Assembly (NCBI RefSeq): GCF_905397275.1
Contig: NZ_CAJPUY010000004.1
Span: 248,001-312,000 of the forward strand
Direction of reading: 5' to 3'
Length of the DNA: 64,000 bases
Source: Cupriavidus yeoncheonensis
GTDB lineage: Bacteria; Pseudomonadota; Gammaproteobacteria; Burkholderiales; Burkholderiaceae
Both the position numbers and the translations under genes were made by a program. Of the stretch, positions 44,782 through 53,362 are shown one piece after another; the first letter of the stretch is position 1, and each line of letters opens with the position of its first letter. Under the pieces are notes generated by a model. That model was not told the DNA's origin and did not search any database. It worked only from the letters and a program-made list of their open reading frames with translations.

Positions 44782-45084
44782 ATGAACAAGTTTGTTGCGA
44801 CCGCGATCGCGCTCGCATTGGGCACGGCTGCTGTGGCCGCCCACGCGCAAACCGGCGGCAAGAAGTTCGACCCGTATACCCAGGGTGCCAAGTCAGGTCA
44901 GAAGTTCGACCCGTACACCGAGGGCGCCAAGACCGGCGACAAGTTCGATCCGTACAGCCAGGGCGCGAACAAGAGCACCCGCAGCGAACTGACCGACGCC
45001 TCGGCCCCGGAAGCCAAGAAACCGGCCAAGTCGAAGTCCAAGAAGAGCAAGAAGAAGGCCGCTTCGGCGCCGGCGGCCAGCTGA
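44782..45084 (+). CDS. Secreted small repeat protein, unknown function
   Basis: A 100-residue protein. The signal peptide (1-22) ends AAHAQ. Three tandem 13-residue units follow, KKFDPYTQGAKSG, QKFDPYTEGAKTG and DKFDPYSQGANKS, then a linker and a Lys/Ser/Ala-rich tail (KKPAKSKSKKSKKK). CAGGAGA is 5 bases before ATG 44782, and a 15-bp terminator follows. The repeated FDPY core and basic tail suggest binding to a surface polymer or metal, which is a guess. I do not recognise the family. Confidence 0.8.
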   Translation: MNKFVATAIALALGTAAVAAHAQTGGKKFDPYTQGAKSGQKFDPYTEGAKTGDKFDPYSQGANKSTRSELTDASAPEAKKPAKSKSKKSKKKAASAPAAS

Positions 45085-45098
45085 TACCCAGCCAGCCA

Positions 45099-45132
45099 TG
45101 CAAAAGCCCGTGCCTGCGCACGGGCTTTTGCA
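45099..45132. terminator. Bidirectional terminator after the repeat-protein gene
   Basis: TGCAAAAGCCCGTGC/GCACGGGCTTTTGCA, a perfect 15-bp stem with a 4-base loop and TTTT within the 3' arm. It lies between convergent genes. Confidence 0.88.
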
Positions 45133-45161
45133 TTTCGGGGTGCGGTGCCGGCCGAGCGCGC

Positions 45162-46052
45162 CTACGGCGCCTGCGTATCCTGCTCCATCGCCGTCACGTC
45201 GATGCGCTGCACCTTGCCGTCCTGCATGACTTCGGTACGCAGCACAAAGGCCTCGGCCGGGCAGTACCAGTCGGTTATCTGCATGACCGTGGGCTCGACC
45301 TGCACGACTTCGTCACCAACCAGCAGCGGCCCCAGCGACGTGCGCTTCTCGTAGGTAATCGGCAGGCATTCCTTGCGCCCCATGACGGTGTCGATCATCT
45401 GCCGGCGGCCGACCTGGCGCGAGCTGATGTTGATGGAGGCGTGCAGCGCGCGCATGGTGCTGACCACCTCGTCCGAACCTAGCGGATATACCTTCAGCGA
45501 CAGGCTCGATTCAAACGTTTCGCCCTGCAGCGTGCTCCCTTCGCGCAGGTTCATGCCGGCATAGCTGAACACGCCGCTGCCCCTGAATGCGGCCTCGCCG
45601 TACATGCGAGCGTAGCGCGCACGGGCGTTGATCACGGCATGCTGGCTTTCGATACTGGTCTGGTCCGCGGGCGTGCGCCGGTCGATATGGAGCTGATGCA
45701 CCTGGTCCATGATGACGGGCGGCCCCATCAGCGCGGACATGGCCGATTTTGAGTTGATCTCGAGTTGCGCGTGGCACCCGGAAGCCCTGCGCCCGGCGTC
45801 GCGCAATGTCATCGTGATCGACATCGGCAGGGCGCCGTCCCCCTCCATCTGCACGTGCGAGCCCGAGCGGAACCACGGCGCGTCGCAGAGCACGGCGCCG
45901 GCCGATGGTGGCGGAGAACCGCCGGGCGACGAGCCGCCCTGGCGCGCTTGCACCGCTGCTGGCCGCTCCTGCGCCCACGCGACGCCGGCCAGCAGCAGGG
46001 CAAGCGCGCCCGCTGCGCCCTTTCGCCGGAAGTGCTGCGCCTTTGTCTTCAC
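45162..46052 (-). CDS. Periplasmic protein of unknown function
   Basis: A 296-residue protein I do not recognise. The signal peptide (ALALLLAGVAWAQ) starts from GTG 46052, with AGGGA upstream. A Pro/Gly/Ser linker (about 37-52) leads to a domain with four Cys (LCDAPW, SGCHAQ, KECLPI, WYCPAE), which could form two disulfides. It appears beta-rich (FESSLSLKVYPLGSDEVV). Single gene between a terminator and a divergent HdeD-like gene. Confidence 0.7.
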   Translation of the reverse strand: MKTKAQHFRRKGAAGALALLLAGVAWAQERPAAVQARQGGSSPGGSPPPSAGAVLCDAPWFRSGSHVQMEGDGALPMSITMTLRDAGRRASGCHAQLEINSKSAMSALMGPPVIMDQVHQLHIDRRTPADQTSIESQHAVINARARYARMYGEAAFRGSGVFSYAGMNLREGSTLQGETFESSLSLKVYPLGSDEVVSTMRALHASINISSRQVGRRQMIDTVMGRKECLPITYEKRTSLGPLLVGDEVVQVEPTVMQITDWYCPAEAFVLRTEVMQDGKVQRIDVTAMEQDTQAP

Positions 46053-46225
46053 ATGAATCCCTGTCTAGAATGGTCTTGCGCCCCCAACCTGGCGCCCGGC
46101 TGGCCCGGGCCGGCCCGGGTCAGCAAGCGGCCCGCTTCAAAGTTAGCGCGTTTCCCGCCGCCTGTCTCGTCGGGCTTGCGGAGGCCGGGCCGGGCTGGCG
46201 ACCCGGTACCTTGCAGGGAGATCCC

Positions 46226-46795
46226 ATGCTTCAGTACTACGCGAAATTATGGTGGGTGATCGCATTGCGCGGTCTGCTGGCGCTGATGTTCGGCATTTGC
46301 GCGTTCTTCGCGCCGATCGCCACGCTGGCCGCGCTGATCATCATCTTCGGCGCGTTCGTGGCGGCCGACGGGTTGATGGCCCTGCTCATGGCGATTTCCG
46401 GCAAGCAGCGCGAGAGCAGCGACCGCTGGATCCTGGCGCTGCAGGGCCTGTTGGGGCTGGGCGTCGGCGCGCTCACCTGGCTGAGCCCGACCATCACGGC
46501 CTTGTCCCTGCTGATCTATATTGCCGCCTGGACCCTGGCCACGGGCGTGCTGCAGATTGTCGCAGCCGTGCGACTGCGCAAGGAGATCCCGAACGAATGG
46601 TGGCTGATCCTGACCGGGCTGGTCAGCATCGCGTTCGCATTCCTGGTGCTGTGGCGGCCATTGGCCGGAGCGCTCGCCGTACTCTGGCTGATCGGCTCAT
46701 GGGCCATTGTGTGCGGCATCCTGCTCCTTGGGGTCGCACTGCGGTTGCGCAGTGTCCGGCCGGCGACCGCTACCCAGCCAGCCCAGCCAGCCTGA
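46226..46795 (+). CDS. HdeD-family (DUF308) membrane protein
   Basis: A 189-residue protein with six helices in three similar pairs. WWVIALRGLLALMFGICAFF, WILALQGLLGLGVGALTWLSP and WWLILTGLVSIAFAFLVLW are the repeated DUF308 units. The E. coli relative HdeD is linked to acid resistance at high cell density. ATG 46226 has GGGAG upstream; a longer open frame before it is not supported. Confidence 0.88.
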   Translation: MLQYYAKLWWVIALRGLLALMFGICAFFAPIATLAALIIIFGAFVAADGLMALLMAISGKQRESSDRWILALQGLLGLGVGALTWLSPTITALSLLIYIAAWTLATGVLQIVAAVRLRKEIPNEWWLILTGLVSIAFAFLVLWRPLAGALAVLWLIGSWAIVCGILLLGVALRLRSVRPATATQPAQPA

Positions 46796-47088
46796 CTTCG
46801 GCGCAACGGTGGCCCACCGGATGTCGCCGGGCCGCCCGAAAGCAGGACGGATGCCTCACCCGTGCTACCATTGCCGCCCGCGAGAGGGACGGTCCGAGCA
46901 CCGGGAATAAGATACGTTTGCATCACAATTCAGACCAGAAATCGGGGCCTGAGGCTTGCCTTGTCCACCGTGGACCGGTCGCAAGCGTTGTGACGTCTTC
47001 CCGCCATGCCCGGTATCCAGCAGCGGTCGGCTCCGACTGTCGCCACCCGACGCAAGCCATTCATTCGTCGACAATTCCAGGGAGTTCT

Positions 47089-48810
47089 ATGCGTAGTTCT
47101 TCGACCTCGCGCTATGCCGGGCTGTCAGTTGGCGTTATCGCCGCGATCAGCCTCGGCATCCTGCTGGTCTGGTTCGGCACGCTCGACATGCGCCACCTGC
47201 TGCGCTCGGACGAAGGCCGCTACGCTGAAATTGCCCGCGAGATGTTCGCCACCGGCGACTGGGTGACCATTCGCTACCAGGCGCTCAAGTACTTCGAGAA
47301 ACCGCCCTTTCATCTCTGGGTGACCGCACTGTCCTATACGCTGTTCGGCATTGGCGACTGGCAGGCGCGGCTGTGCGTGGCGCTGTCCGGTGCCATCGGC
47401 CTGCTGGTTTCCATGCTCGCCGCGCACCGCTGGTTTGGCCTGCGCGCGGCCCTGCTTACCGGGCTGGTGCTGGTCGCCGCGCCGATGTGGAACGTGGCGG
47501 CACATTTCAATTCGCTGGACATGACGCTGTCGGGCGCCATGGCCTGCGTGCTCGCTTTCATGCTGCTTGCCCAGCACCCCGAGGCCACGCCGTCGGCGCG
47601 CCGCAACTGGATGCTCGCCTGCTGGGTCGCCATGGGCGTTGCCGTCCTGACGAAGGGCCTCGTCGGCATTGCCCTGCCCGGGCTGGTGCTGGTGGTCTAT
47701 ACGCTCGTCACGCGCGATTTTGGCCTGTGGCGCCGGCTGCATCTGGTGGCCGGCATCGTGCTGATGCTCGTGGTCACCGTGCCCTGGTTCTGGCTGGTGT
47801 CCGAGCGCAACCCCGAATTCCTGAACTTCTTCTTCATCCACGAGCACTGGCAGCGCTATACCTCGACGGTGCACTCCCGCAAGGGCCCGCTGTGGTACTT
47901 CCTGCCGCTCCTCGTCGCAGGCTTTCTGCCGTGGCTGGGCGTCTTCCCGGGCATGTGGCAGGCCGTGCGCGAACGCGCCGGCGTAGAGCGGGGCAGCGCC
48001 CCGCGGCCGTTCCAGCCGGCGATGCTGGCCGCCATCTGGGCCATTGCCATCTTCGCCTTCTTCAGCCTGTCGGGCTCGAAGCTGCCGGGCTATATCGTGC
48101 CGATCTTCCCGGCGCTGGGCATCCTGGCCGGCGTGGCGCTCGACACCGCCACCGAACGCTCGTGGCTGCGGCAGGTGAACTTCATGCTGGTGCTGGCCGT
48201 CCTGGGCTTGCTGGCCACCCCTTACGTGGCAACGCTCGACAAGCCCAGCACGCCCAACGTGGTCTACCGCGAATTCGCGCTGTGGATCGGTCTGGCCTTT
48301 GCCTGCATGCTGGCGGGCACGTTGCTCGCACGCCACCTGGTGCGCTCCCGCGGCGTATTTCCGAGCATCGTCGCCTATGCTGTGGCCATGTTCCTGTGCG
48401 CGACACTGGCCTTCCGCGGGCATGAAGCCATGGGCCGCCCGGCTTCGGGCGCCGACCTGGTGCCCGCGATCAGCGAGGTGCTGACCCCCGACATGCCGAT
48501 CTACAGCGTGCGCCTGCTGGACCACACGCTGCCGTTTTACCTGCGCCGCACTACCATCCTCGTGGAGCACCCCGACGAGCTGGAGTTCGGCGTCGGCCAG
48601 GAGCCGCAGAAGTGGATCCCGACCGTCGATGCCTTTGTGGAACGCTGGAAGCAGGGCCCGCACGCCATTGCGATCATGTCGGCCGACACGTTCAAGGACC
48701 TCGCCGCGCGCGGCGTGCCCATGAACACGGTGGCCGAGGACAAGCGCCGCATCGTCGTTGCCAATTTCCCGCTGCCGGCACCGGCCCGGCCGCAACCATC
48801 CAAGGACTGA
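47089..48810 (+). CDS. arnT: Lipid A aminoarabinose transferase ArnT-like glycosyltransferase
   Basis: A 573-residue GT-C enzyme. It has about 12 helices in the N-terminal two-thirds and a soluble C-terminal domain. The N-terminal loop LRSDEGRYAEIAREMFATGDW holds the catalytic Asp-Glu pair of the PMT/ArnT family, and HEHWQRYTSTVHSRKGPLWYF is ArnT-typical. It moves L-Ara4N from undecaprenyl phosphate to lipid A at the periplasmic face, lowering affinity for polymyxins. CAGGGAG precedes ATG 47089. It heads the operon, 10 bases before arnE. Confidence 0.92.
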   Translation: MRSSSTSRYAGLSVGVIAAISLGILLVWFGTLDMRHLLRSDEGRYAEIAREMFATGDWVTIRYQALKYFEKPPFHLWVTALSYTLFGIGDWQARLCVALSGAIGLLVSMLAAHRWFGLRAALLTGLVLVAAPMWNVAAHFNSLDMTLSGAMACVLAFMLLAQHPEATPSARRNWMLACWVAMGVAVLTKGLVGIALPGLVLVVYTLVTRDFGLWRRLHLVAGIVLMLVVTVPWFWLVSERNPEFLNFFFIHEHWQRYTSTVHSRKGPLWYFLPLLVAGFLPWLGVFPGMWQAVRERAGVERGSAPRPFQPAMLAAIWAIAIFAFFSLSGSKLPGYIVPIFPALGILAGVALDTATERSWLRQVNFMLVLAVLGLLATPYVATLDKPSTPNVVYREFALWIGLAFACMLAGTLLARHLVRSRGVFPSIVAYAVAMFLCATLAFRGHEAMGRPASGADLVPAISEVLTPDMPIYSVRLLDHTLPFYLRRTTILVEHPDELEFGVGQEPQKWIPTVDAFVERWKQGPHAIAIMSADTFKDLAARGVPMNTVAEDKRRIVVANFPLPAPARPQPSKD

Positions 48811-48820
48811 ACCCGGCGCC

Positions 48821-49192
48821 ATGACGCTATCGACTTTTGCCTTTATCTTTACCGGCGTGCTGCTCAATGCCGCCGCGCAATTGCTGCTCAAGGCCGGCGT
48901 CAACGCCGTCGGCGCCATCACCATCGACCGCAGCACCCTGCTGGTGACGGCACTGCGCGTGCTGACCCAGTGGCCGGTGCTGGCCGGGCTGACGCTCTAT
49001 GTCGTCAGCGTGGGCGTGTGGATCGTCGGGCTGTCGCGCGTGGATGTCTCGATCGCCTACCCGATGCTCTCGCTCGGCTATGTGGTGAATGCGCTGGCCG
49101 CGTACTGGCTGTTCGGCGAGATGATCGGACCGCTGCGCGTGTGCGGCATCCTGCTGATCCTGGCCGGCGTATTCCTGATCGCGCGTTCGTGA
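48821..49192 (+). CDS. arnE: ArnE-like SMR/EamA flippase subunit
   Basis: A 123-residue protein with four helices, like EmrE-type transporters. FTGVLLNAAAQLLLKAG and VDVSIAYPMLSLGYVVNALAAYW match ArnE/ArnF. E. coli uses an ArnE-ArnF pair to flip undecaprenyl-phosphate-L-Ara4N; only one gene is present here, so it may act as a homodimer or have a partner elsewhere. ATG 48821 is 10 bases after arnT. Confidence 0.88.
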   Translation: MTLSTFAFIFTGVLLNAAAQLLLKAGVNAVGAITIDRSTLLVTALRVLTQWPVLAGLTLYVVSVGVWIVGLSRVDVSIAYPMLSLGYVVNALAAYWLFGEMIGPLRVCGILLILAGVFLIARS

Positions 49193-49236
49193 CCCGGCGC
49201 CCAACTGTGCTGCACCTTTAACTGGCAAGCTTTCCG

Positions 49237-50412
49237 ATGACCGCTACCGCCGCTTCCGAATTCCTTCCCTTCGTCCGGCCCGAGATCGATGCCGACACCA
49301 TTGCCGAAGTCGGCAAGGTGCTCGCTTCCGGCTGGATCACCTCCGGCCCGAAGATGCAGGCGTTCGAGGACGCGCTGTCCCGGCTCTTCGGCGGACGTCC
49401 CGTGCGCACTTTCGCCAACGGCTCGGCCACGATGGAGATCGCCCTGCGCATCGCGGACATCGGCCCCGGCGATGAAGTCATCACCACGCCGATCACGTGG
49501 GTCGCCACCGCCAACGTAGTGCTCGCGGTCGGCGCGAAGCCCGTGTTCGTCGACATCGACCCGCGCACGCGCAACATCGACCTGGACGCCGTGGAAGCGG
49601 CCATCACGCCGCGCACGCGCGCCATCATGCCGGTGTACCTGTCGGGCCTGCCCGTCGACATGGACCGGCTCTACGCGATCGCGGGCAAGCACAGGCTGCG
49701 CGTGATCGAAGACGCCGCGCAAGCCATCGATTCGCGCTGGCAGGGCAAGCGTATCGGCGCCTTCGGCGACCTGGTCAGCTTCAGCTTCCAGGCCAACAAG
49801 AACATCACCAGCGTCGAAGGCGGCTGCCTGGTGATGAATACACCGGAGGAAGCCGTGCGCGCCGAGCGCCTGCGCCTGCAGGGCGTGATCCGCTCCGGCA
49901 TGGATGGCATGGACGTGGAAGAACCCGGCGGCAAGTTCAACCTGACCGACGTGAACGCCGCGATCGGTCTCGCGCAGCTTGGCAGGCTCGACGCCATCAC
50001 CGCGCGCCGCGCGGAGCTGGCCGAGATCTATTTCCGTTGCGCGGCCGACGCCGGACTGGCCGAGCTGGGTATCGAACTGCCGCTGCCGCTGGACCCGCGC
50101 CAGGCCACCACCAACTGGCACATGTTCCAGGTGGTGCTGCCCACCGCGCGCCTGGAAGGCGGTGCGCCGCAGGCGCGCCACAACGTCATGCAGGCCATGC
50201 GCGAGCGCGGCATCGGCACTGGCGTGCACTATCCCCCGATTCACCTTTTCACCTACTACCGTTCCCTGGGCTGGCGCGAAGGCATGCTGCCGCACGCCGA
50301 GCGCATCGGACGCGGCATCGTCACGCTGCCGCTCTTCCCTGCCATGCAAGCCGCCGATGTGGAACGGGTCTGCGCAACTCTTAGCGAAACATGCAAACGT
50401 CTCTGCAAATGA
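49237..50412 (+). CDS. arnB: UDP-4-amino-4-deoxy-L-arabinose aminotransferase
   Basis: A 391-residue DegT/DnrJ/EryC1-family PLP enzyme. PLP Lys188 lies in SFQANKNITSVEGG, and Asp159 with Gln162 in IEDAAQAIDS contact the cofactor. TGVHYPPIHLFTYYR near the end is ArnB-like. It aminates UDP-4-keto-pentose using glutamate. The 44-base gap after arnE is the only real spacing inside the operon besides that before arnD. Confidence 0.94.
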   Translation: MTATAASEFLPFVRPEIDADTIAEVGKVLASGWITSGPKMQAFEDALSRLFGGRPVRTFANGSATMEIALRIADIGPGDEVITTPITWVATANVVLAVGAKPVFVDIDPRTRNIDLDAVEAAITPRTRAIMPVYLSGLPVDMDRLYAIAGKHRLRVIEDAAQAIDSRWQGKRIGAFGDLVSFSFQANKNITSVEGGCLVMNTPEEAVRAERLRLQGVIRSGMDGMDVEEPGGKFNLTDVNAAIGLAQLGRLDAITARRAELAEIYFRCAADAGLAELGIELPLPLDPRQATTNWHMFQVVLPTARLEGGAPQARHNVMQAMRERGIGTGVHYPPIHLFTYYRSLGWREGMLPHAERIGRGIVTLPLFPAMQAADVERVCATLSETCKRLCK

Positions 50413-51368
50413 GTCCGGTCGAGGTTTCGGTCGTCATTCCGGTCTACAACGAAGAGGACGGGCTGCAAGCCCTGTTCGACCGCCTGTACCCGGCGCTCGA
50501 CGGCCTTGGCGACTCGTACGAGGTCATTTTCATCAATGACGGCAGCGCCGACCGCTCCGCGGCGATGCTGGCCGCGCAGTTCCACAAGCGCCCGGACGTG
50601 ACCCGGGTGGTGCTGTTCAACGGCAACTTTGGCCAGCACATGGCCATCCTGGCCGGCTTTGAACACACGCGCGGCAAGATCGTCATCACGCTGGACGCCG
50701 ACCTGCAGAACCCGCCCGAGGAGATTCCGCGCCTCGTGCAGACCATGCGCGAAGGCCACGACTACGTCGGCACCATCCGCCGCCAGCGCAACGACACGGC
50801 CTTCCGCCGCTACGCGTCGCGCGCCATGAACGGACTGCGCGAGAAGATCACCCGGATCCGCATGACGGACCAGGGCTGCATGCTGCGCGCGTATGACCGC
50901 AACGTGGTGGACACCATCAATGCCTGCCGCGAGGTCAACACCTTCATTCCCGCACTGGCCTACACGTTCGCGTCGAGCCCGGTGGAGATCGAGGTCGGCC
51001 ATGAGCAGCGCCACGCCGGCGAGTCCAAGTACTCGCTGTACCAGCTCATCCGCCTGAACTTCGACCTGGTCACCGGCTTCTCGATCGTACCGCTGCAGTG
51101 GTTCTCGGCCATCGGCACGGTGCTGTCGCTGCTGTCCGGCGTGCTGTTCGTGGTGCTGCTGATCCGCCGGTTCCTGTTCGGTTCGGAAGTACAGGGTGTG
51201 TTCACCCTGTTCGCCATGAACTTCTTCCTGATCGGCATCCTGCTGTTCGGCCTGGGCCTGCTCGGCGAATACGTGGGCCGTATCTACCAGGAAGTGCGTG
51301 ACCGGCCGCGCTATCGCATCAAGGCCGTCCTTGAGGCGGACCCGGTCCGCCAGCGAACGGAGGCATGA
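50391..51368 (+). CDS. arnC: Undecaprenyl-phosphate 4-deoxy-4-formamido-L-arabinose transferase
   Basis: A 325-residue GT2 enzyme. The catalytic domain has VSVVIPVYNEEDG, INDGSAD and the DADLQNPPEEI metal motif; two C-terminal helices (about 232-255 and 268-292) anchor it in the membrane. It loads formyl-Ara4N onto undecaprenyl phosphate. ATG 50391 lies inside arnB; ATG 50409 forms an ATGA with the arnB stop and would give 319 residues. Both fit the E. coli length (322). Confidence 0.93.
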   Translation: MQTSLQMSPVEVSVVIPVYNEEDGLQALFDRLYPALDGLGDSYEVIFINDGSADRSAAMLAAQFHKRPDVTRVVLFNGNFGQHMAILAGFEHTRGKIVITLDADLQNPPEEIPRLVQTMREGHDYVGTIRRQRNDTAFRRYASRAMNGLREKITRIRMTDQGCMLRAYDRNVVDTINACREVNTFIPALAYTFASSPVEIEVGHEQRHAGESKYSLYQLIRLNFDLVTGFSIVPLQWFSAIGTVLSLLSGVLFVVLLIRRFLFGSEVQGVFTLFAMNFFLIGILLFGLGLLGEYVGRIYQEVRDRPRYRIKAVLEADPVRQRTEA

Positions 51369-52303
51369 TGCGCGCGGTTGTCTTTGGCTACCACAACGTC
51401 GGCGACCGCTGCCTGCGCGTGCTGCACGCGCGCGGCGTGGAGGTGGCGCTGGTCATCACGCATCGCGACCGCGCCGACGAGAACATCTGGTTCCGTCGCA
51501 TGGCGGATACCGCGGCGGAACTCGGCATCCCGTTCCAGTACGGCGAGGACCCGACCGACCCGGCGCTCGCGCAGGCCGTGCGCGACGCCAGGCCCGATGT
51601 CATCTTCTCGTTCTACTACCGCTCGATGATCCCGGCCAGCGTGCTCGCGCTGGCCCCGCACGGCGCGTTCAACATGCACGGCTCGCTGCTGCCCAAGTAC
51701 CGCGGCCGCGTGCCGGTCAACTGGGCCGTGCTGCACGGCGAGACCGAGACCGGCGCCACGCTGCACGCAATGGAAGCCAAGCCCGACGCCGGCTACATCG
51801 TCGACCAGACTTCCGTGCCGATCCTGCCGGACGACACCGCCGGCGAGGTCTTCGAGAAAGTCACCGTGGCCGCCGAGCAGACGCTCTGGCGCGCGCTGCC
51901 GGCCATGATGTCGGGCAAGACGCCGCAGCAGCCCAACGTGCTCGCCGAAGGCAGCTACTTCTCGGGCCGCCGCCCGGAAGACGGCCGCATCGACTGGAGC
52001 CGCCCCGCGGCCGAGGTCTACAACCTGATCCGCGCGGTGGCGCCGCCCTACCCGGGCGCGTTCACCGATCTTGCCGGCCAGCGCTTCGTCGTTGCGCAGG
52101 CACGCCGCCCGCTGTCCGCCCCGGCGCTGCCGGCCGGCTTGCGCCCGGGCCTGCACGTCAGCCAGGGCCGGATCGTCGGCCTGTGCGGCGACGGCGGCCA
52201 GGTGCGCATTGACACCCTGCTCGCCGGCGCGACGTCCACCCCGGTTACCCCGGAGGCGCTGGCCTCCATTCTTAGCGAACAATCCAACGAGGAAAACCGA
52301 TGA
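51365..52303 (+). CDS. arnA: UDP-L-Ara4N formyltransferase (stand-alone ArnA N-domain)
   Basis: A 312-residue formyltransferase. NMHGSLLPKYRGRVPVNWA and the later ETGATLHAMEAKPDAG carry the Asn, His and Asp of the formyl-THF transferase site. In E. coli this is the first half of bifunctional ArnA; here it ends with its own stop and overlaps the dehydrogenase gene by an ATGA. The start overlaps the arnC stop the same way. Confidence 0.93.
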   Translation: MMRAVVFGYHNVGDRCLRVLHARGVEVALVITHRDRADENIWFRRMADTAAELGIPFQYGEDPTDPALAQAVRDARPDVIFSFYYRSMIPASVLALAPHGAFNMHGSLLPKYRGRVPVNWAVLHGETETGATLHAMEAKPDAGYIVDQTSVPILPDDTAGEVFEKVTVAAEQTLWRALPAMMSGKTPQQPNVLAEGSYFSGRRPEDGRIDWSRPAAEVYNLIRAVAPPYPGAFTDLAGQRFVVAQARRPLSAPALPAGLRPGLHVSQGRIVGLCGDGGQVRIDTLLAGATSTPVTPEALASILSEQSNEENR

Positions 52304-53352
52304 AAAAGGTCCTGATTCTTGGCGTCAACGGCTTCATCGGCCACCACCTGACGCGCCGCATCCTGGAAACCACGCCGTGGGAGGTCTACGGCATGGACAT
52401 GTCGTCCGACCGCCTCGGCGACCTGGTCGACCATCCGCGCATGCACTTCTTCGAGGGTGACATCACCATCAACAAGGAGTGGATCGAGTACAACATCCGC
52501 AAGTGCGACGTAATCCTGCCGCTGGTAGCCATCGCCACCCCGGCCACCTACGTGCGCCAGCCGCTGCGCGTGTTCGAACTCGACTTCGAAGCCAACCTGC
52601 CGATCGTGCGCGCCGCGGTCAAGTACGGCAAGCACCTGGTCTTCCCGTCGACCTCCGAGGTCTACGGCATGTGCGCCGACGAGGAATTCGACCCCGAGTC
52701 CTCGCCGCTGATCTACGGCCCGATCAACAAGCCGCGCTGGATCTACGCCTGCTCCAAGCAGCTGATGGACCGCGTGATCCACGCCTACGGCATGGAGCAG
52801 GGCCTGAACTACACGCTGTTCCGCCCGTTCAACTGGATCGGCGCCGGCCTCGATTCGATCTTCGAATCGAAGGAAGGCTCCTCGCGCGTGGTCTCGCAGT
52901 TCCTGGGCCATATCGTGCGCGGCGAGCCGATCAAGCTCGTCGACGGTGGTGCCCAGGAGCGTGCCTTTGCCGATATCACGGACGGCATCTCGGCGCTGAT
53001 GCGCATCATCGAGAACCCCAACGGCGTGGCCACGGGCAAGATCTTCAACATCGGCAACCCGGCCAACATCCACTCGGTGCGCGAACTGGCCGAGATGATG
53101 CTGAAGATGGCCGCCGACTACCCCGAGTACGCCGAGCAGGCGCGCAAGTCGCAGATCGTCGAGACCTCGTCGGGCGACTTCTACGGCAAGGGCTACCAGG
53201 ACGTGCAGCACCGCGTGCCGATGATCGACAACACCATGCAGGAACTCGGCTGGAAGCCCGAGGTGACGATGGAACAGGCCCTGCGCCAGATCTTCGAGGC
53301 CTATCGCGAAAAGGTCGTGGAAGCACGCACCCTCGTCGACGGCGCCAACTGA
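52300..53352 (+). CDS. arnA: UDP-glucuronate decarboxylating dehydrogenase (stand-alone ArnA C-domain)
   Basis: A 350-residue SDR enzyme. NAD motif GVNGFIGHHL, catalytic PSTSEVYG and a Tyr-x-x-x-Lys equivalent in IYACSKQLMDR are present, together with the ArnA-specific FRPFNWIGAGLDSI. It converts UDP-glucuronate to UDP-4-keto-pentose and CO2, the first committed step. AACGAGGA precedes ATG 52300. Separate genes for the two ArnA activities are a feature of this operon. Confidence 0.94.
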   Translation: MKKVLILGVNGFIGHHLTRRILETTPWEVYGMDMSSDRLGDLVDHPRMHFFEGDITINKEWIEYNIRKCDVILPLVAIATPATYVRQPLRVFELDFEANLPIVRAAVKYGKHLVFPSTSEVYGMCADEEFDPESSPLIYGPINKPRWIYACSKQLMDRVIHAYGMEQGLNYTLFRPFNWIGAGLDSIFESKEGSSRVVSQFLGHIVRGEPIKLVDGGAQERAFADITDGISALMRIIENPNGVATGKIFNIGNPANIHSVRELAEMMLKMAADYPEYAEQARKSQIVETSSGDFYGKGYQDVQHRVPMIDNTMQELGWKPEVTMEQALRQIFEAYREKVVEARTLVDGAN

Positions 53353-53362
53353 GCGCGGACCC

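Noticed and set aside
46963-46975. Dyad GTCCAC-C-GTGGAC upstream of arnT
   Set aside because: Short, GC-rich and without a known matching regulator; chance is likely.
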